DNA of 64,000 nucleotides from Actinoplanes sp. N902-109 (GTDB lineage Bacteria > Actinomycetota > Actinomycetes > Mycobacteriales > Micromonosporaceae). How positions within the stretch are numbered: position 1 is the first letter of the stretch; each line of letters opens with the position of its first letter. The notes under the pieces were generated by a model. That model was not told where the DNA came from. It searched no databases and saw only the letters and a list, made by a program, of their open reading frames with translations. The DNA is taken from positions 373,501-437,500 of the forward strand of contig NC_021191.1 of assembly GCF_000389965.1 (NCBI RefSeq), written 5' to 3'. Position numbers and translations under genes: made by a program. Below, piece after piece: positions 31,860-39,481 of the stretch.

Positions 31860-32133
31860 GCGGTGGCTACCGCAGCGCCGATTGCCCGAGTTTCAGCCGT
31901 GCTGTCATCGTCGAGACGGACTGGGCGTCGGGTTGCGGCGGTGTTAACTATCGCCGGATTTGGCCCGTTCGGCTGATGGGGGATGGGCCGTCGGTTGGTC
32001 AGCTCAGAGAATCGGACATGCCGTTCATAACGTGCCATATCAGTGCGCGTTAGCGCATCCGGCGTCAGCCGGTCCTCGGGTGAAGATCAGGTTTCCGGAC
32101 GGCTGTGACCTGCGGTCCGGGGGATCGGGCCGG
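31860..32133. other. Putative att region between integrase and host gene
   Basis: About 270 bases between the integrase and the NlpC/P60 gene. No tRNA is seen. It should contain the right attachment core, but the core cannot be located without the left junction. A 60-residue - strand ORF (31856-32038) stops in ATGA overlap with the upstream ATG of the integrase but lacks a ribosome site and Xis-like content. Confidence 0.5.
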
Positions 32134-33906
32134 TCAGTCGGATTGTTTTGCCTCGGCCGACGCGGTAGCCGAGGCCGAGGCCGTCCTGGAGTGCGACGTC
32201 GCGGCCGAGGGTGACTTGGTCCCGGCGGTGGCCGACGGGGTCTTGGTCTCCGCGGTGGCCGACGGCGACTTGGTCTCCTGCGAGGCGGGCGCCTTGGTGG
32301 TCGTCTCGGTCGGCTTCGGCTCGGCCTCGGGTGCCGAGGTCGTCGGGTCGGCCGTGGGCGACGGCTTGGTCGTCGTCGGTGTCGCGGACGGCTTGGTCTC
32401 CGACGGGGTCGGGGACGGCTTGGTCTGCGACGGGGTGGGCGACGGCTTCGTCTGCGACGGGGTCGGCGACGGCTTGGTCTGCGAGGGCGTGGGAGACGGC
32501 TTGGTCTGCGACGGCGTGGGCGTCGGCTTCGTCGGCTTGGTCGTCGGCGGCTTGGTCGTCTGCCCGGGGTTGGGCTTGGTGGTGCCCGGGGTGTGGTTGC
32601 TCGGCGTCTCCGGGTCGGGAGTGCCCAGCGCCGGACCCTCGACCGTGCCCTCCACCGAGCCGTAGATGCGGGTCGCCGCGAACAGCCTGGTCCACCGCAC
32701 CGGGACGAGTCGTACGTCGAGACCGGTGCGCGGTGCCTCGACCATCATGCCCTGGCCGGCGTACATGGCGACGTGGTGGATGTCCTGCCAGCTGCTCGAG
32801 TAGCTGAAGAACAGCAGGTCGCCCGGGAGCAGCGAGTAGCGGTCCACCAGCTTGTCGCGGGTCTGGTCGAACTGGTCGCGCGACACCCGCCGGAGCGGGA
32901 AGTTGCCGGCCGGGGCCGAGCGGTAGGAGTAGAACATCAGCCCGGAGCAGTCGAACGTGTTCGGCCCCTCGGTGGACCACACGTACGGGTCGCCGCGCTG
33001 CGCCAGTGCGATCTTGAGCGCGGCCACGGCCCGCGGGTCGGCGCTGCGGCCCTGCCCCTCACCGGCGACGATGGGCGCCCCGACGGCGGCGTCCTGGACG
33101 GCCTCGGCGGCGTCCGAGGCGGCGATCGCGTCGGAGTTCGCCTGCTCGATCTTCTGCTGCGCGGCGGTCGCCTTGTCGAGCTCGGCCTGTTTGGCCGTCC
33201 GGCTGTCGCCGAGCGTCTTGATCTGGGCGGTCAGCTGCTGCTGCTCCGCGAGGGCGGCCGCGTAAGCCGCCTGCACGATCGTGAGCTGACGGGCCGCGGC
33301 CTGCTGGGTCGCCGACTCGCCGCGCTGCATGCGGGCCAGCGAGTCGAGATCCTGCAGCCCGGAGATCAGCGATCCGGGTGGCAGAGCGGCCGCATCCCGT
33401 ACGGACGAAGCCGCCGCGGCCTCGACCTCCTGCTGAGCGGCCGTGACCGCGGCCTGGGTCTGGGCGACCTTGGCGTTCGCGGTGGTGAGCTGCTGATTGG
33501 CGAGGGCGACGTCCTCATCGATCTTGGCGAGCTGCTCGCCCGCCTTGGCGGTCGCGGTGCGGGCCGCCTCGATCTTCTTCATCACGGGGTCGGTGGTGAC
33601 CCCGGTGACGATCGGTGTCGTGGACGTCGGGGTGGTCGTGGCCGGGTTGGTCGTGGTCGGCGTGCTGCCGATGGTCTGCTGCTGGCCGGGCATGGTGATC
33701 GCGCCGTTGCCGGGGATGAACGGCGCGGACCCGGTGTCGGGCACGGCACCCGGGATGCCCGGCGGAGCCTCGGGCGTGGCCAGCGCGGGCACGGGGTTGA
33801 AGAGCGCAGCGATCGCCGCGGCAGTTGCCGCTGTGAGTGCCAGCGGGCGCCACCAGGGGCGAACCCGTAGCGCAACACCACCTCGGCCCTGCCACTTCAT
33901 GGACAT
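32134..33906 (-). CDS. NlpC/P60 peptidoglycan hydrolase (RipA-like) with Pro/Thr repeat tail
   Basis: The 590-residue secreted enzyme cuts peptide stems of peptidoglycan, probably in septum or growth-related wall remodelling. A twin-basic signal and hydrophobic helix are at residues 10-42 (LALTAATAAAIAALFNPVPALA). Residues 105-275 are coiled coils as in RipA-type proteins. The NlpC/P60 domain spans 290-410: FDCSGL holds catalytic Cys320 and DIHHVAMYAG the His (about 377-378). Residues 425-590 are a Thr/Pro/Ser-rich tail with repeated QTKPSPTPS units, a probable wall-spanning stalk. ATG follows GGGAG. First host gene next to the element. Confidence 0.9.
   Translation of the reverse strand: MSMKWQGRGGVALRVRPWWRPLALTAATAAAIAALFNPVPALATPEAPPGIPGAVPDTGSAPFIPGNGAITMPGQQQTIGSTPTTTNPATTTPTSTTPIVTGVTTDPVMKKIEAARTATAKAGEQLAKIDEDVALANQQLTTANAKVAQTQAAVTAAQQEVEAAAASSVRDAAALPPGSLISGLQDLDSLARMQRGESATQQAAARQLTIVQAAYAAALAEQQQLTAQIKTLGDSRTAKQAELDKATAAQQKIEQANSDAIAASDAAEAVQDAAVGAPIVAGEGQGRSADPRAVAALKIALAQRGDPYVWSTEGPNTFDCSGLMFYSYRSAPAGNFPLRRVSRDQFDQTRDKLVDRYSLLPGDLLFFSYSSSWQDIHHVAMYAGQGMMVEAPRTGLDVRLVPVRWTRLFAATRIYGSVEGTVEGPALGTPDPETPSNHTPGTTKPNPGQTTKPPTTKPTKPTPTPSQTKPSPTPSQTKPSPTPSQTKPSPTPSQTKPSPTPSETKPSATPTTTKPSPTADPTTSAPEAEPKPTETTTKAPASQETKSPSATAETKTPSATAGTKSPSAATSHSRTASASATASAEAKQSD
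32387..32535 (-). repeat. Tandem repeat coding QTKPSPTPS
   Basis: About five to six imperfect 27-base units coding KPSPTPSQT and variants in the NlpC/P60 tail. Likely variable in length among strains. Confidence 0.7.
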
Positions 33907-34121
33907 GCGCTCCCTGCCCGTACGCGGTCGTCCCGCCCCAACCGGTCCTAATAAAGGTCATACACGACGCCTGTACCGGTGTCGATTGATAGAAGGTGAG
34001 AGGACCCTGAGAATCGTAAGCCGGTTTCGTGACCTGCGCCGCCCCAACCGAGCTGCCGCCAGCTTTCTGTCAGGGGTACGACGTAGGCTCGCCGAGCGAC
34101 CGTACGAAGGGCGGATGGAAC

Positions 34122-35291
34122 ATGGACGTCGGACTCAAGCGCGAGCTCGAGGCAAAGGTTCTGGCCGGTGAGCGGCTCACCCGCGAGGACGGCATCGCGC
34201 TGTACGACTCCGACGACCTGGCCTGGCTCGGGCGGCTGGCCCACCACAAACGCACCGAGCTGAACGGCGACCGGGTGATGTTCAACGTCAACCGGCACCT
34301 CAACCTGACCAACGTCTGCTCGGCCAGCTGTGCCTACTGCTCGTTCCAGCGCAAGCCGGGCGAGAAGGACGCCTACACGATGCGCATCGACGAGGCCGTC
34401 CGCAAGGCCAAGGAGATGGAGGACGAGCAGCTCACCGAGTTGCACATCGTCAACGGCCTGCACCCGACGCTGCCCTGGCGTTACTACCCCAAGGTGCTGC
34501 GCGAGCTGAAGGCCGCGCTGCCCAACGTCAAGCTCAAGTGCTTCACGGCCACCGAAGTGCAGTGGTTCGAGAAGATCAGCGGCCTGCCCGCCGGCGAGAT
34601 CCTCGACGAGCTGATGGACGCCGGGCTGGAGTCGCTGACCGGCGGTGGGGCGGAGATCTTCGACTGGGAGGTCCGCCAGCACATCGTCGACCACAACACC
34701 CACTGGGAGGACTGGTCGCGGATCCACCGCCTGGCCCACGAGAAAGGCATGAAGACCCCGGCGACCATGCTGTACGGCCACATCGAGGAGCCTCGGCACC
34801 GGGTCGACCACGTGCTGCGCCTGCGTGAGCTGCAGGACGAGACGGGTGGCTTCGCGGTGTTCATCCCGCTGCGCTACCAGCACGACTTCGTCGACTCGGC
34901 CGACGGCAAGATCCGCAACCGCATCCAGGCGCGCACCACGATGGCCGCGCCGGCCGAGTCGCTCAAGACGTTCGCGGTCTCCCGCCTGATGTTCGACAAC
35001 GTGCCGCACGTCAAGTGCTTCTGGGTCATGCACGGTCTCTCGGTGGCCCAGCTGTCGCTCAACTTCGGTGCCGACGACCTCGACGGTTCGGTGGTCGAAT
35101 ACAAGATCACCCATGACGCCGACTCGTACGGCACCCCGGCCACCATGCACCGCACCGACCTGCTCGACCTGATCTGGGACGCGGGCTTCCAGCCGGTCGA
35201 GCGCAACACCCGCTACGAAGTGGTCCGCGAGTACGACAAGCCGACCCCACTCGCCGAGCGCCGCAGCGAACCCCAGCAGGTGTGGGCGTAA
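34122..35291 (+). CDS. mqnE: Aminofutalosine synthase MqnE
   Basis: The 389-residue radical SAM enzyme joins the MqnA product 3-[(1-carboxyvinyl)oxy]benzoate with S-adenosylmethionine to form 6-amino-6-deoxyfutalosine, the second step of the futalosine route to menaquinone. The Fe-S cluster motif C-x3-C-x2-C is NVCSASCAYCSF with Cys66, Cys70 and Cys73. Other family signs are VNRHLNLTN, LHIVNGLHPTLPW, GGGAEIF and FIPLRYQHDF. ATG 34122 with GGATGG is used; the open frame upstream has no site. It stands apart from mqnA (43.5 kb) and mqnC (56.2 kb) but in the same direction. Confidence 0.95.
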   Translation: MDVGLKRELEAKVLAGERLTREDGIALYDSDDLAWLGRLAHHKRTELNGDRVMFNVNRHLNLTNVCSASCAYCSFQRKPGEKDAYTMRIDEAVRKAKEMEDEQLTELHIVNGLHPTLPWRYYPKVLRELKAALPNVKLKCFTATEVQWFEKISGLPAGEILDELMDAGLESLTGGGAEIFDWEVRQHIVDHNTHWEDWSRIHRLAHEKGMKTPATMLYGHIEEPRHRVDHVLRLRELQDETGGFAVFIPLRYQHDFVDSADGKIRNRIQARTTMAAPAESLKTFAVSRLMFDNVPHVKCFWVMHGLSVAQLSLNFGADDLDGSVVEYKITHDADSYGTPATMHRTDLLDLIWDAGFQPVERNTRYEVVREYDKPTPLAERRSEPQQVWA

Positions 35292-35319
35292 AACCCCGCG
35301 GGCGTACCCTGAGCTTGTC

Positions 35320-35748
35320 ATGGCCGAAACTGGGAGTGCGCGCCGTCCGCGCCGGGACGCGGACGGACGTTTGGCGACCGTCCAGGACCTGATCGGGGTG
35401 GCGCTGGCCGGCCTGGTGTCCGGGCTGGTCATCCTGCTGATCTTCGAAGGTGCCATGGCGCTGGTGCGGGCCTCCGAATTCGGTGACGCCAGCGGCTGGA
35501 TCGCCATCGTCCTACCGGTGTGGCTGTTCACCGAGGAGTTCCGGGCGGCCGACTACGGCGCCTACCGGATCATCGTCGCCGCGCTGGCAGCCGGCTTCGG
35601 CGTCGCGGTCGGGATGACGCTGGCCGGCCTGGTCTCGCCGATCTTTCCCGACCTGGTCAGCGGGGGCGTCGGGGCGCTCGGCCTGACGGTCGTCTACTGC
35701 TTGGTCTGGTTCTACGGCCTCCGGTGGCTCAGCCACCGCGCCGGCTGA
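35320..35748 (+). CDS. Membrane protein, unknown
   Basis: A 142-residue protein 28 bases after mqnE. After a basic start (SARRPRRDADGRL) it has about four hydrophobic helices (LIGVALAGLVSGLVILLIF, WIAIVLPVWLF, IIVAALAAGFGVAVGMTLAGL, GALGLTVVYCLVWFY). No family is recognised. It often would be co-transcribed with mqnE and the next DUF4229 gene. A function with membrane quinones is possible only by neighbourhood. Confidence 0.75.
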   Translation: MAETGSARRPRRDADGRLATVQDLIGVALAGLVSGLVILLIFEGAMALVRASEFGDASGWIAIVLPVWLFTEEFRAADYGAYRIIVAALAAGFGVAVGMTLAGLVSPIFPDLVSGGVGALGLTVVYCLVWFYGLRWLSHRAG

Positions 35749-35761
35749 CAGGAGTCTTGGT

Positions 35762-36136
35762 ATGAGTCCCGCCGTCAAGTACACGCTCGGCCGCCTCGGA
35801 CTGTTCATCGTGGTGTTCGCGCTGCTCACGCCGGTGCCACTGAACTTCCTGGTGAAAGCGATGATCGCCCTGCTCGCTTCGGCCGCCTTCTCCTACTTCC
35901 TCCTGGCAAAATGGCGCAACGAGATGGCCGAACAACTCGGCACCGTCGCCGAACGCCGAGCCGCCGAAAAACAACGCCTCCGCGCCGCCCTGGCCGGCGA
36001 CGAAGCAGCAGCCGCCGCCGGCGACCGCGTCGCCCCGGCCCCCAACCACTCGGCGCCTGCCGCTGCACCGGCCCCCGCCGCCAAGCAGACCCCGCCCGCG
36101 GACGCCGCAATCGCCGACCCCCGCGACCGCCACTAA
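35762..36136 (+). CDS. DUF4229 family membrane protein
   Basis: A 124-residue protein starting 13 bases after the previous gene. Residues 5-45 hold two membrane helices (LGRLGLFIVVFALLTPVPL and AMIALLASAAFSYFLL) followed directly by a charged helix (KWRNEMAEQLGTVAERRAAEKQRLRAALAG), the DUF4229 signature. The end is Pro/Ala-rich and disordered. DUF4229 proteins are common near menaquinone genes in Actinobacteria; their role is not known. Confidence 0.8.
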   Translation: MSPAVKYTLGRLGLFIVVFALLTPVPLNFLVKAMIALLASAAFSYFLLAKWRNEMAEQLGTVAERRAAEKQRLRAALAGDEAAAAAGDRVAPAPNHSAPAAAPAPAAKQTPPADAAIADPRDRH

Positions 36137-37349
36137 CCAACCCGCTGGGCAACCCGGCCGCGGTTGCTCGCTTGTCTCGTCCGCTCGTGCGGTGCTTTGC
36201 TCGTCCGCTCGCCGGCTGCGCTGCCGCTACTTCCGCTTGCCGCGCCGGTCGCTCCGCTGTTCGTCGCGTTTGCGAGTGGTCGCGTTCGCTGGTGGACGCG
36301 CGTTTGCGGGTGGTCGCGTTCGCTTTTGGTCATCGCCGCCGCGATCGCGGACTTCCGCGAGTGTGCCGGGCCGCGCAAGCGTGCCTGACTCCCAAGCGTG
36401 CCAAACTCTGCCAGCGGACCCGGCCTCCGCGTGACGGCATGAACGCCTCGCTCGCCGTCCCCGTGACGGGATTGTCCGTTGCGGTATCCAGCCTCACCCG
36501 CTGAAACGGCGACCGCCGAGCCACATGACCGAGGCTGTTTCTCAATCGTCGCGCCTGCTCGGCTACCTCTGCACTTCTTGCGTTCACGACGGCCGTCGAT
36601 ACCGCCAAAGTGGGGCGTAGCCCTCGTAGTAACCAACTGGTTAGTCACAGGAAACTCCGGCCCGCAGGCGGGGCTCCGACTCCGGTTGGCAGGCGAGGAC
36701 TCCGGTCCGCAGGCGGGGGCTCCAGTTCGCAGGCAAGGACTCCGGTCGGCAGGCGAGGGCCTCGGTCAGCAATGCGGGCCCAGTTAGTCAGGCGGGTGCC
36801 TCGTGGCCGCAGGTGAGTTTTTGAATCGCTGCGCTTGGTGGCCGCCTTCTCGCGTCCGTCGCGCCTGCTCAAGCCGCCGCGAGCACCGCGCTCTGGGACT
36901 CTGCCGCGCCGGCTCGGCCGCGACCGCACCCGTCCGCCACAGCCGTAGCATCGCCTGCAAGTGCGCCCGCGCCCGGGCCTGAACCCGCGCCGGAGCACCG
37001 CGTTCGTGCCCAACCCGCGCCTGCGCCGGAGCCGCAGCCTGCGCCCGCGCTGCAGCCTGCGTCCGCGTCCGCGCCGGAGCCCGCGCCCGTGCCCGCGTCG
37101 GGATTGGCCGCCGCGGTGCCGGTGGCCCCGGGCGTCAGGACTGCTCGCGCTTCAATGGCTCCCGGCCCGGGCGCTGCTGGAATTGACCGGCGCGCCGCCG
37201 GAGGTGTGGCGGCGGCTTCCGGCGGGAGGCGGGCAGATGGGCAGAGGGACCATCACGCCGGAATAGGGTACGGATTGGCATATTGTCAGCGGTCGATGGG
37301 TGCGGTGGGGTGGGGGGATCAGCAGCCCTGCCACCCCCGGAGGTCGTTC
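36137..37349. other. 1.2-kb gene-poor, eroded region
   Basis: No gene can be supported. A hairpin GCAACC...GGTTGC at 36149-36167 follows the DUF4229 gene and may terminate it. Codon patterns are broken: several short open frames overlap with Arg/Ala/Pro-rich nonsense-like products. A degenerate tandem repeat is at 36653-36778. From about 36960 a Pro/Ala/Glu-rich frame (APAPEPQPAPALQPA-type) runs in phase with the M14 gene without a stop but also without a start site, perhaps a relic of a longer leader or surface protein. Confidence 0.6.
36653..36778. repeat. Degenerate tandem repeat, about 20-base units
   Basis: About six imperfect units of the form CTCCGGTCCGCAGGCGGGG with variants (CTCCAGTTCGCAGGCAAGGA, CTCCGGTCGGCAGGCGAGGG). 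No coding role is apparent. Confidence 0.65.
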
Positions 37350-38630
37350 ATGAGACGACGTGTCACCGGTCTGGTCGCCGCCGCCACCGCCGGCCTGGCC
37401 CTCACTGCCGTGTCCGCCGCCGCCCAGCCGGCCGTTGCCCAGCCTGCCGCGCAGGCCGAGTCGAGTGCCGCGTACGAGGTCTATGACGTCCGCACTCTCG
37501 CTCAGCGCAATGTGATCGCCAGCACCGGTGCTTCGATCGATGCCGTGGAGCATGCGGTTGTTGAGATCACCGCAACGGTGCGGGAGGTGCGGAGCCTGCG
37601 GGCGCTCGGGTTCGACGTCAAGAAGGTCGACGATGTGTCCACGCTGGACTTCCCGTCGCGTGATGCGGCGTATCACAACTACGCGGAGATGATCAGCGAG
37701 GTCAACGCGGTTGTCGCCGCCTATCCGGCGATTGCCGGCAAGCGGGTGCTCGGCAAGACGTACGAGGGGCGTGACATCGTCGCGGTGAAGATCTCGGACA
37801 ATGTCGGCACCGATGAGAACGAGCCCGAGGTCCTGTACGACGCGAACCATCATGCGCGGGAGCATCTGACCGTTGAGATGGCGCTGTACCTGCTGAAGTT
37901 GTACACCAGCGGTTACGCCGGCGACAGCCGGATCAAGAGCATCGTCGACAGCCGGGAGATCTGGATCATCCCCTCGGTCAACCCGGACGGCGCCGAGTAT
38001 GACATCGCCACCGGCAGTTACCGGTCGTGGCGTAAGAACCGGCAGCCCAACAGCGGCTCGTCGTACGTGGGCACCGACCTCAACCGCAACTACGGCTACA
38101 AGTGGGGGTGCTGCGGCGGCTCGTCGGGCTCCACGTCGTCGGAGACCTATCGGGGGCCGTCCGCGTTCTCCGCGCCGGAGACCAAGGTGGTGCGGGACTT
38201 CGTGCTCAGCCGGGTCGTTGGCGGCGTCCAGCAGATCAAGGCCGCGATGGATTTCCACACGTACTCGGAACTGGTGCTGTGGCCGTTCGGGCACACCACC
38301 GCGACCACCACGACCGGCATGACCGCCGACCAGAACAGTACGTTCGCGACGCTGGGCCGGCAGATGGCCGCGACCAACAACTACACACCGGAGCAGTCAA
38401 GCGCGCTCTACATCACCGATGGTGACCTGCTCGACTACCTGTGGGGGACGCACAAGATCTTCGCGTACACCTTCGAGATGTACCCGACGAGTTCCGCCGG
38501 CGGCGGCTTCTACCCGCCCGGCAGCGTGATCACCCGGGAGACCACGCGCAACAAGGAGGCGGCGCTCATGCTGGCCGAGGCGGCCGACTGCCCGTACAAG
38601 GTGATCGGCAAGGAGTCGACCTACTGCTGA
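37350..38630 (+). CDS. Secreted zinc carboxypeptidase (M14 family)
   Basis: The 426-residue protein has a signal peptide (MRRRVTGLVAAATAGLALTA, cut near AAA-QPA). The M14 domain shows the zinc ligands His168 and Glu171 (NHHAREH) and His303 (DFHTYSELVLWPF), the substrate-binding NPDG and DLNRNYGYKW segments, and the catalytic Glu376 (YTFEMYP). It resembles Streptomyces carboxypeptidase T-type exoenzymes that release C-terminal residues from peptides. A Cys pair is present in WGCCGG and a late CPY...YC pair. ATG follows CGGAGG. It ends 10 bases inside the convergent VOC gene. Confidence 0.93.
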   Translation: MRRRVTGLVAAATAGLALTAVSAAAQPAVAQPAAQAESSAAYEVYDVRTLAQRNVIASTGASIDAVEHAVVEITATVREVRSLRALGFDVKKVDDVSTLDFPSRDAAYHNYAEMISEVNAVVAAYPAIAGKRVLGKTYEGRDIVAVKISDNVGTDENEPEVLYDANHHAREHLTVEMALYLLKLYTSGYAGDSRIKSIVDSREIWIIPSVNPDGAEYDIATGSYRSWRKNRQPNSGSSYVGTDLNRNYGYKWGCCGGSSGSTSSETYRGPSAFSAPETKVVRDFVLSRVVGGVQQIKAAMDFHTYSELVLWPFGHTTATTTTGMTADQNSTFATLGRQMAATNNYTPEQSSALYITDGDLLDYLWGTHKIFAYTFEMYPTSSAGGGFYPPGSVITRETTRNKEAALMLAEAADCPYKVIGKESTYC

Positions 38631-39388
38631 TCCCGGTTGACCTGCAGGACGGCGAACGTGCCGCCCTGCGGGTCGGCCAGCACCGCCGACCAGCCCACCG
38701 GCAGCAGCGCGGGCGGCTGGAGGACCCGGCCGCCCAGTGACTGGGCGTGGATGGTCGCATCCTCGCAGTCGGTGACCGCGAAGTAGATCATCCAGTGTGG
38801 TGGCAGGTCGTGCGGCCAGGCGTCGTCCATCGGCTGCATGCCGGCGATGGCAGCGCCCTGGTGTTCCCAGACGATGTACGGCCGGCCGCCCACGTCGCGT
38901 TCCCGCGCCAGCCAGCCGAACACCTCGCCGTAGAACGCGGCCGACCCCTCGACGTCCCGGGTGGCCAGCTCGTTCCAGGTCAGGGCGCCCGGCACGTCGA
39001 ACAGGTCGGCGCCCTTCATGGTGCCGGCCTGCCACACGCTGAACGGGGCGCCCGCCTGGTCGAGGAACGCCGCCATGCGCCCCTGGTACATGACGTCGAA
39101 CGGCGGGACCAGCACCTTGCCGCCGGCAGCCGTGACCCGCTCGGCGACCGCGTCGGCGTCGTCGGTGGCGATGTAGGTGCTCCACGCCGTTGGCTGGCCC
39201 TCGCCGAACAGCGGACCGGCGCCCGCGGTGGCCCGGCCGTCGACGCGGAACGTGGTGTAGCCGCCGTACTCCTCGCCGGAGACTTCGGCCTCCCACGCGA
39301 ACAGGTCGCCGTAGAAACGGATCGCGTCGCCGAGGTCCGAGGTGCCCAGATCCACCCAGTTCGGCACCCCGGGTATCGGATGGGACAT
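38621..39388 (-). CDS. VOC family protein with two glyoxalase-like domains
   Basis: The 255-residue protein has two vicinal-oxygen-chelate halves: residues 8-125 (PNWVDLGTSDLGDAIRFYGDLFAW ... GAPFSVWQ) and 132-253 (LTWNELATRDVEGSAAFYGEVFGW ... GGTFAVLQ). The duplicated FYxxxFxW motif is typical of actinomycete VOC proteins, some of which give antibiotic resistance by binding or breakdown, but the substrate here is unknown. Start ATG with GGTGAGGG. Convergent with the M14 gene, with a 10-base overlap of the ends. Confidence 0.88.
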   Translation of the reverse strand: MSHPIPGVPNWVDLGTSDLGDAIRFYGDLFAWEAEVSGEEYGGYTTFRVDGRATAGAGPLFGEGQPTAWSTYIATDDADAVAERVTAAGGKVLVPPFDVMYQGRMAAFLDQAGAPFSVWQAGTMKGADLFDVPGALTWNELATRDVEGSAAFYGEVFGWLARERDVGGRPYIVWEHQGAAIAGMQPMDDAWPHDLPPHWMIYFAVTDCEDATIHAQSLGGRVLQPPALLPVGWSAVLADPQGGTFAVLQVNRDQQ

Positions 39389-39481
39389 GCCCTCACCCCT
39401 TCAAGGCCGGCGACGCGGTTGAAGGCTAGATCGTCGCACCACGGCGCCAGCGACTGCCCGGCTGAGTCGGAAGTCCAACTG

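Larger units (their letters stand above)
1..32000. mobile_element. Integrated prophage / AICE-like hybrid element (left end outside window)
   Basis: Bases 1 to about 24.6 kb hold an ordered siphovirus packaging, head, tail and lysis module on the + strand. Bases 24.7-31.8 kb hold a mostly - strand module with a TraB/FtsK-like translocase, a DUF2637 protein and a tyrosine integrase. Typical host genes begin with the NlpC/P60 gene ending at 32134. The right boundary is placed between the integrase and that gene by inference; no direct-repeat att core can be seen because the left junction is not in the window. No replication or CI-type immunity genes were recognised. Confidence 0.85.

Noticed and set aside
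31860..32133. tRNA gene as integration target
   Set aside because: No cloverleaf or conserved T-loop sequence could be found on either strand.
32387..32535. Possible CRISPR or minisatellite array
   Set aside because: In-frame coding repeat for KPSPTPSQT in a wall-protein stalk; no unique spacers.
36133..36648. 171-codon - strand ORF
   Set aside because: Arg/Ala/Ser-rich composition without secondary structure pattern, no ribosome site and several overlapping frames of equal quality.
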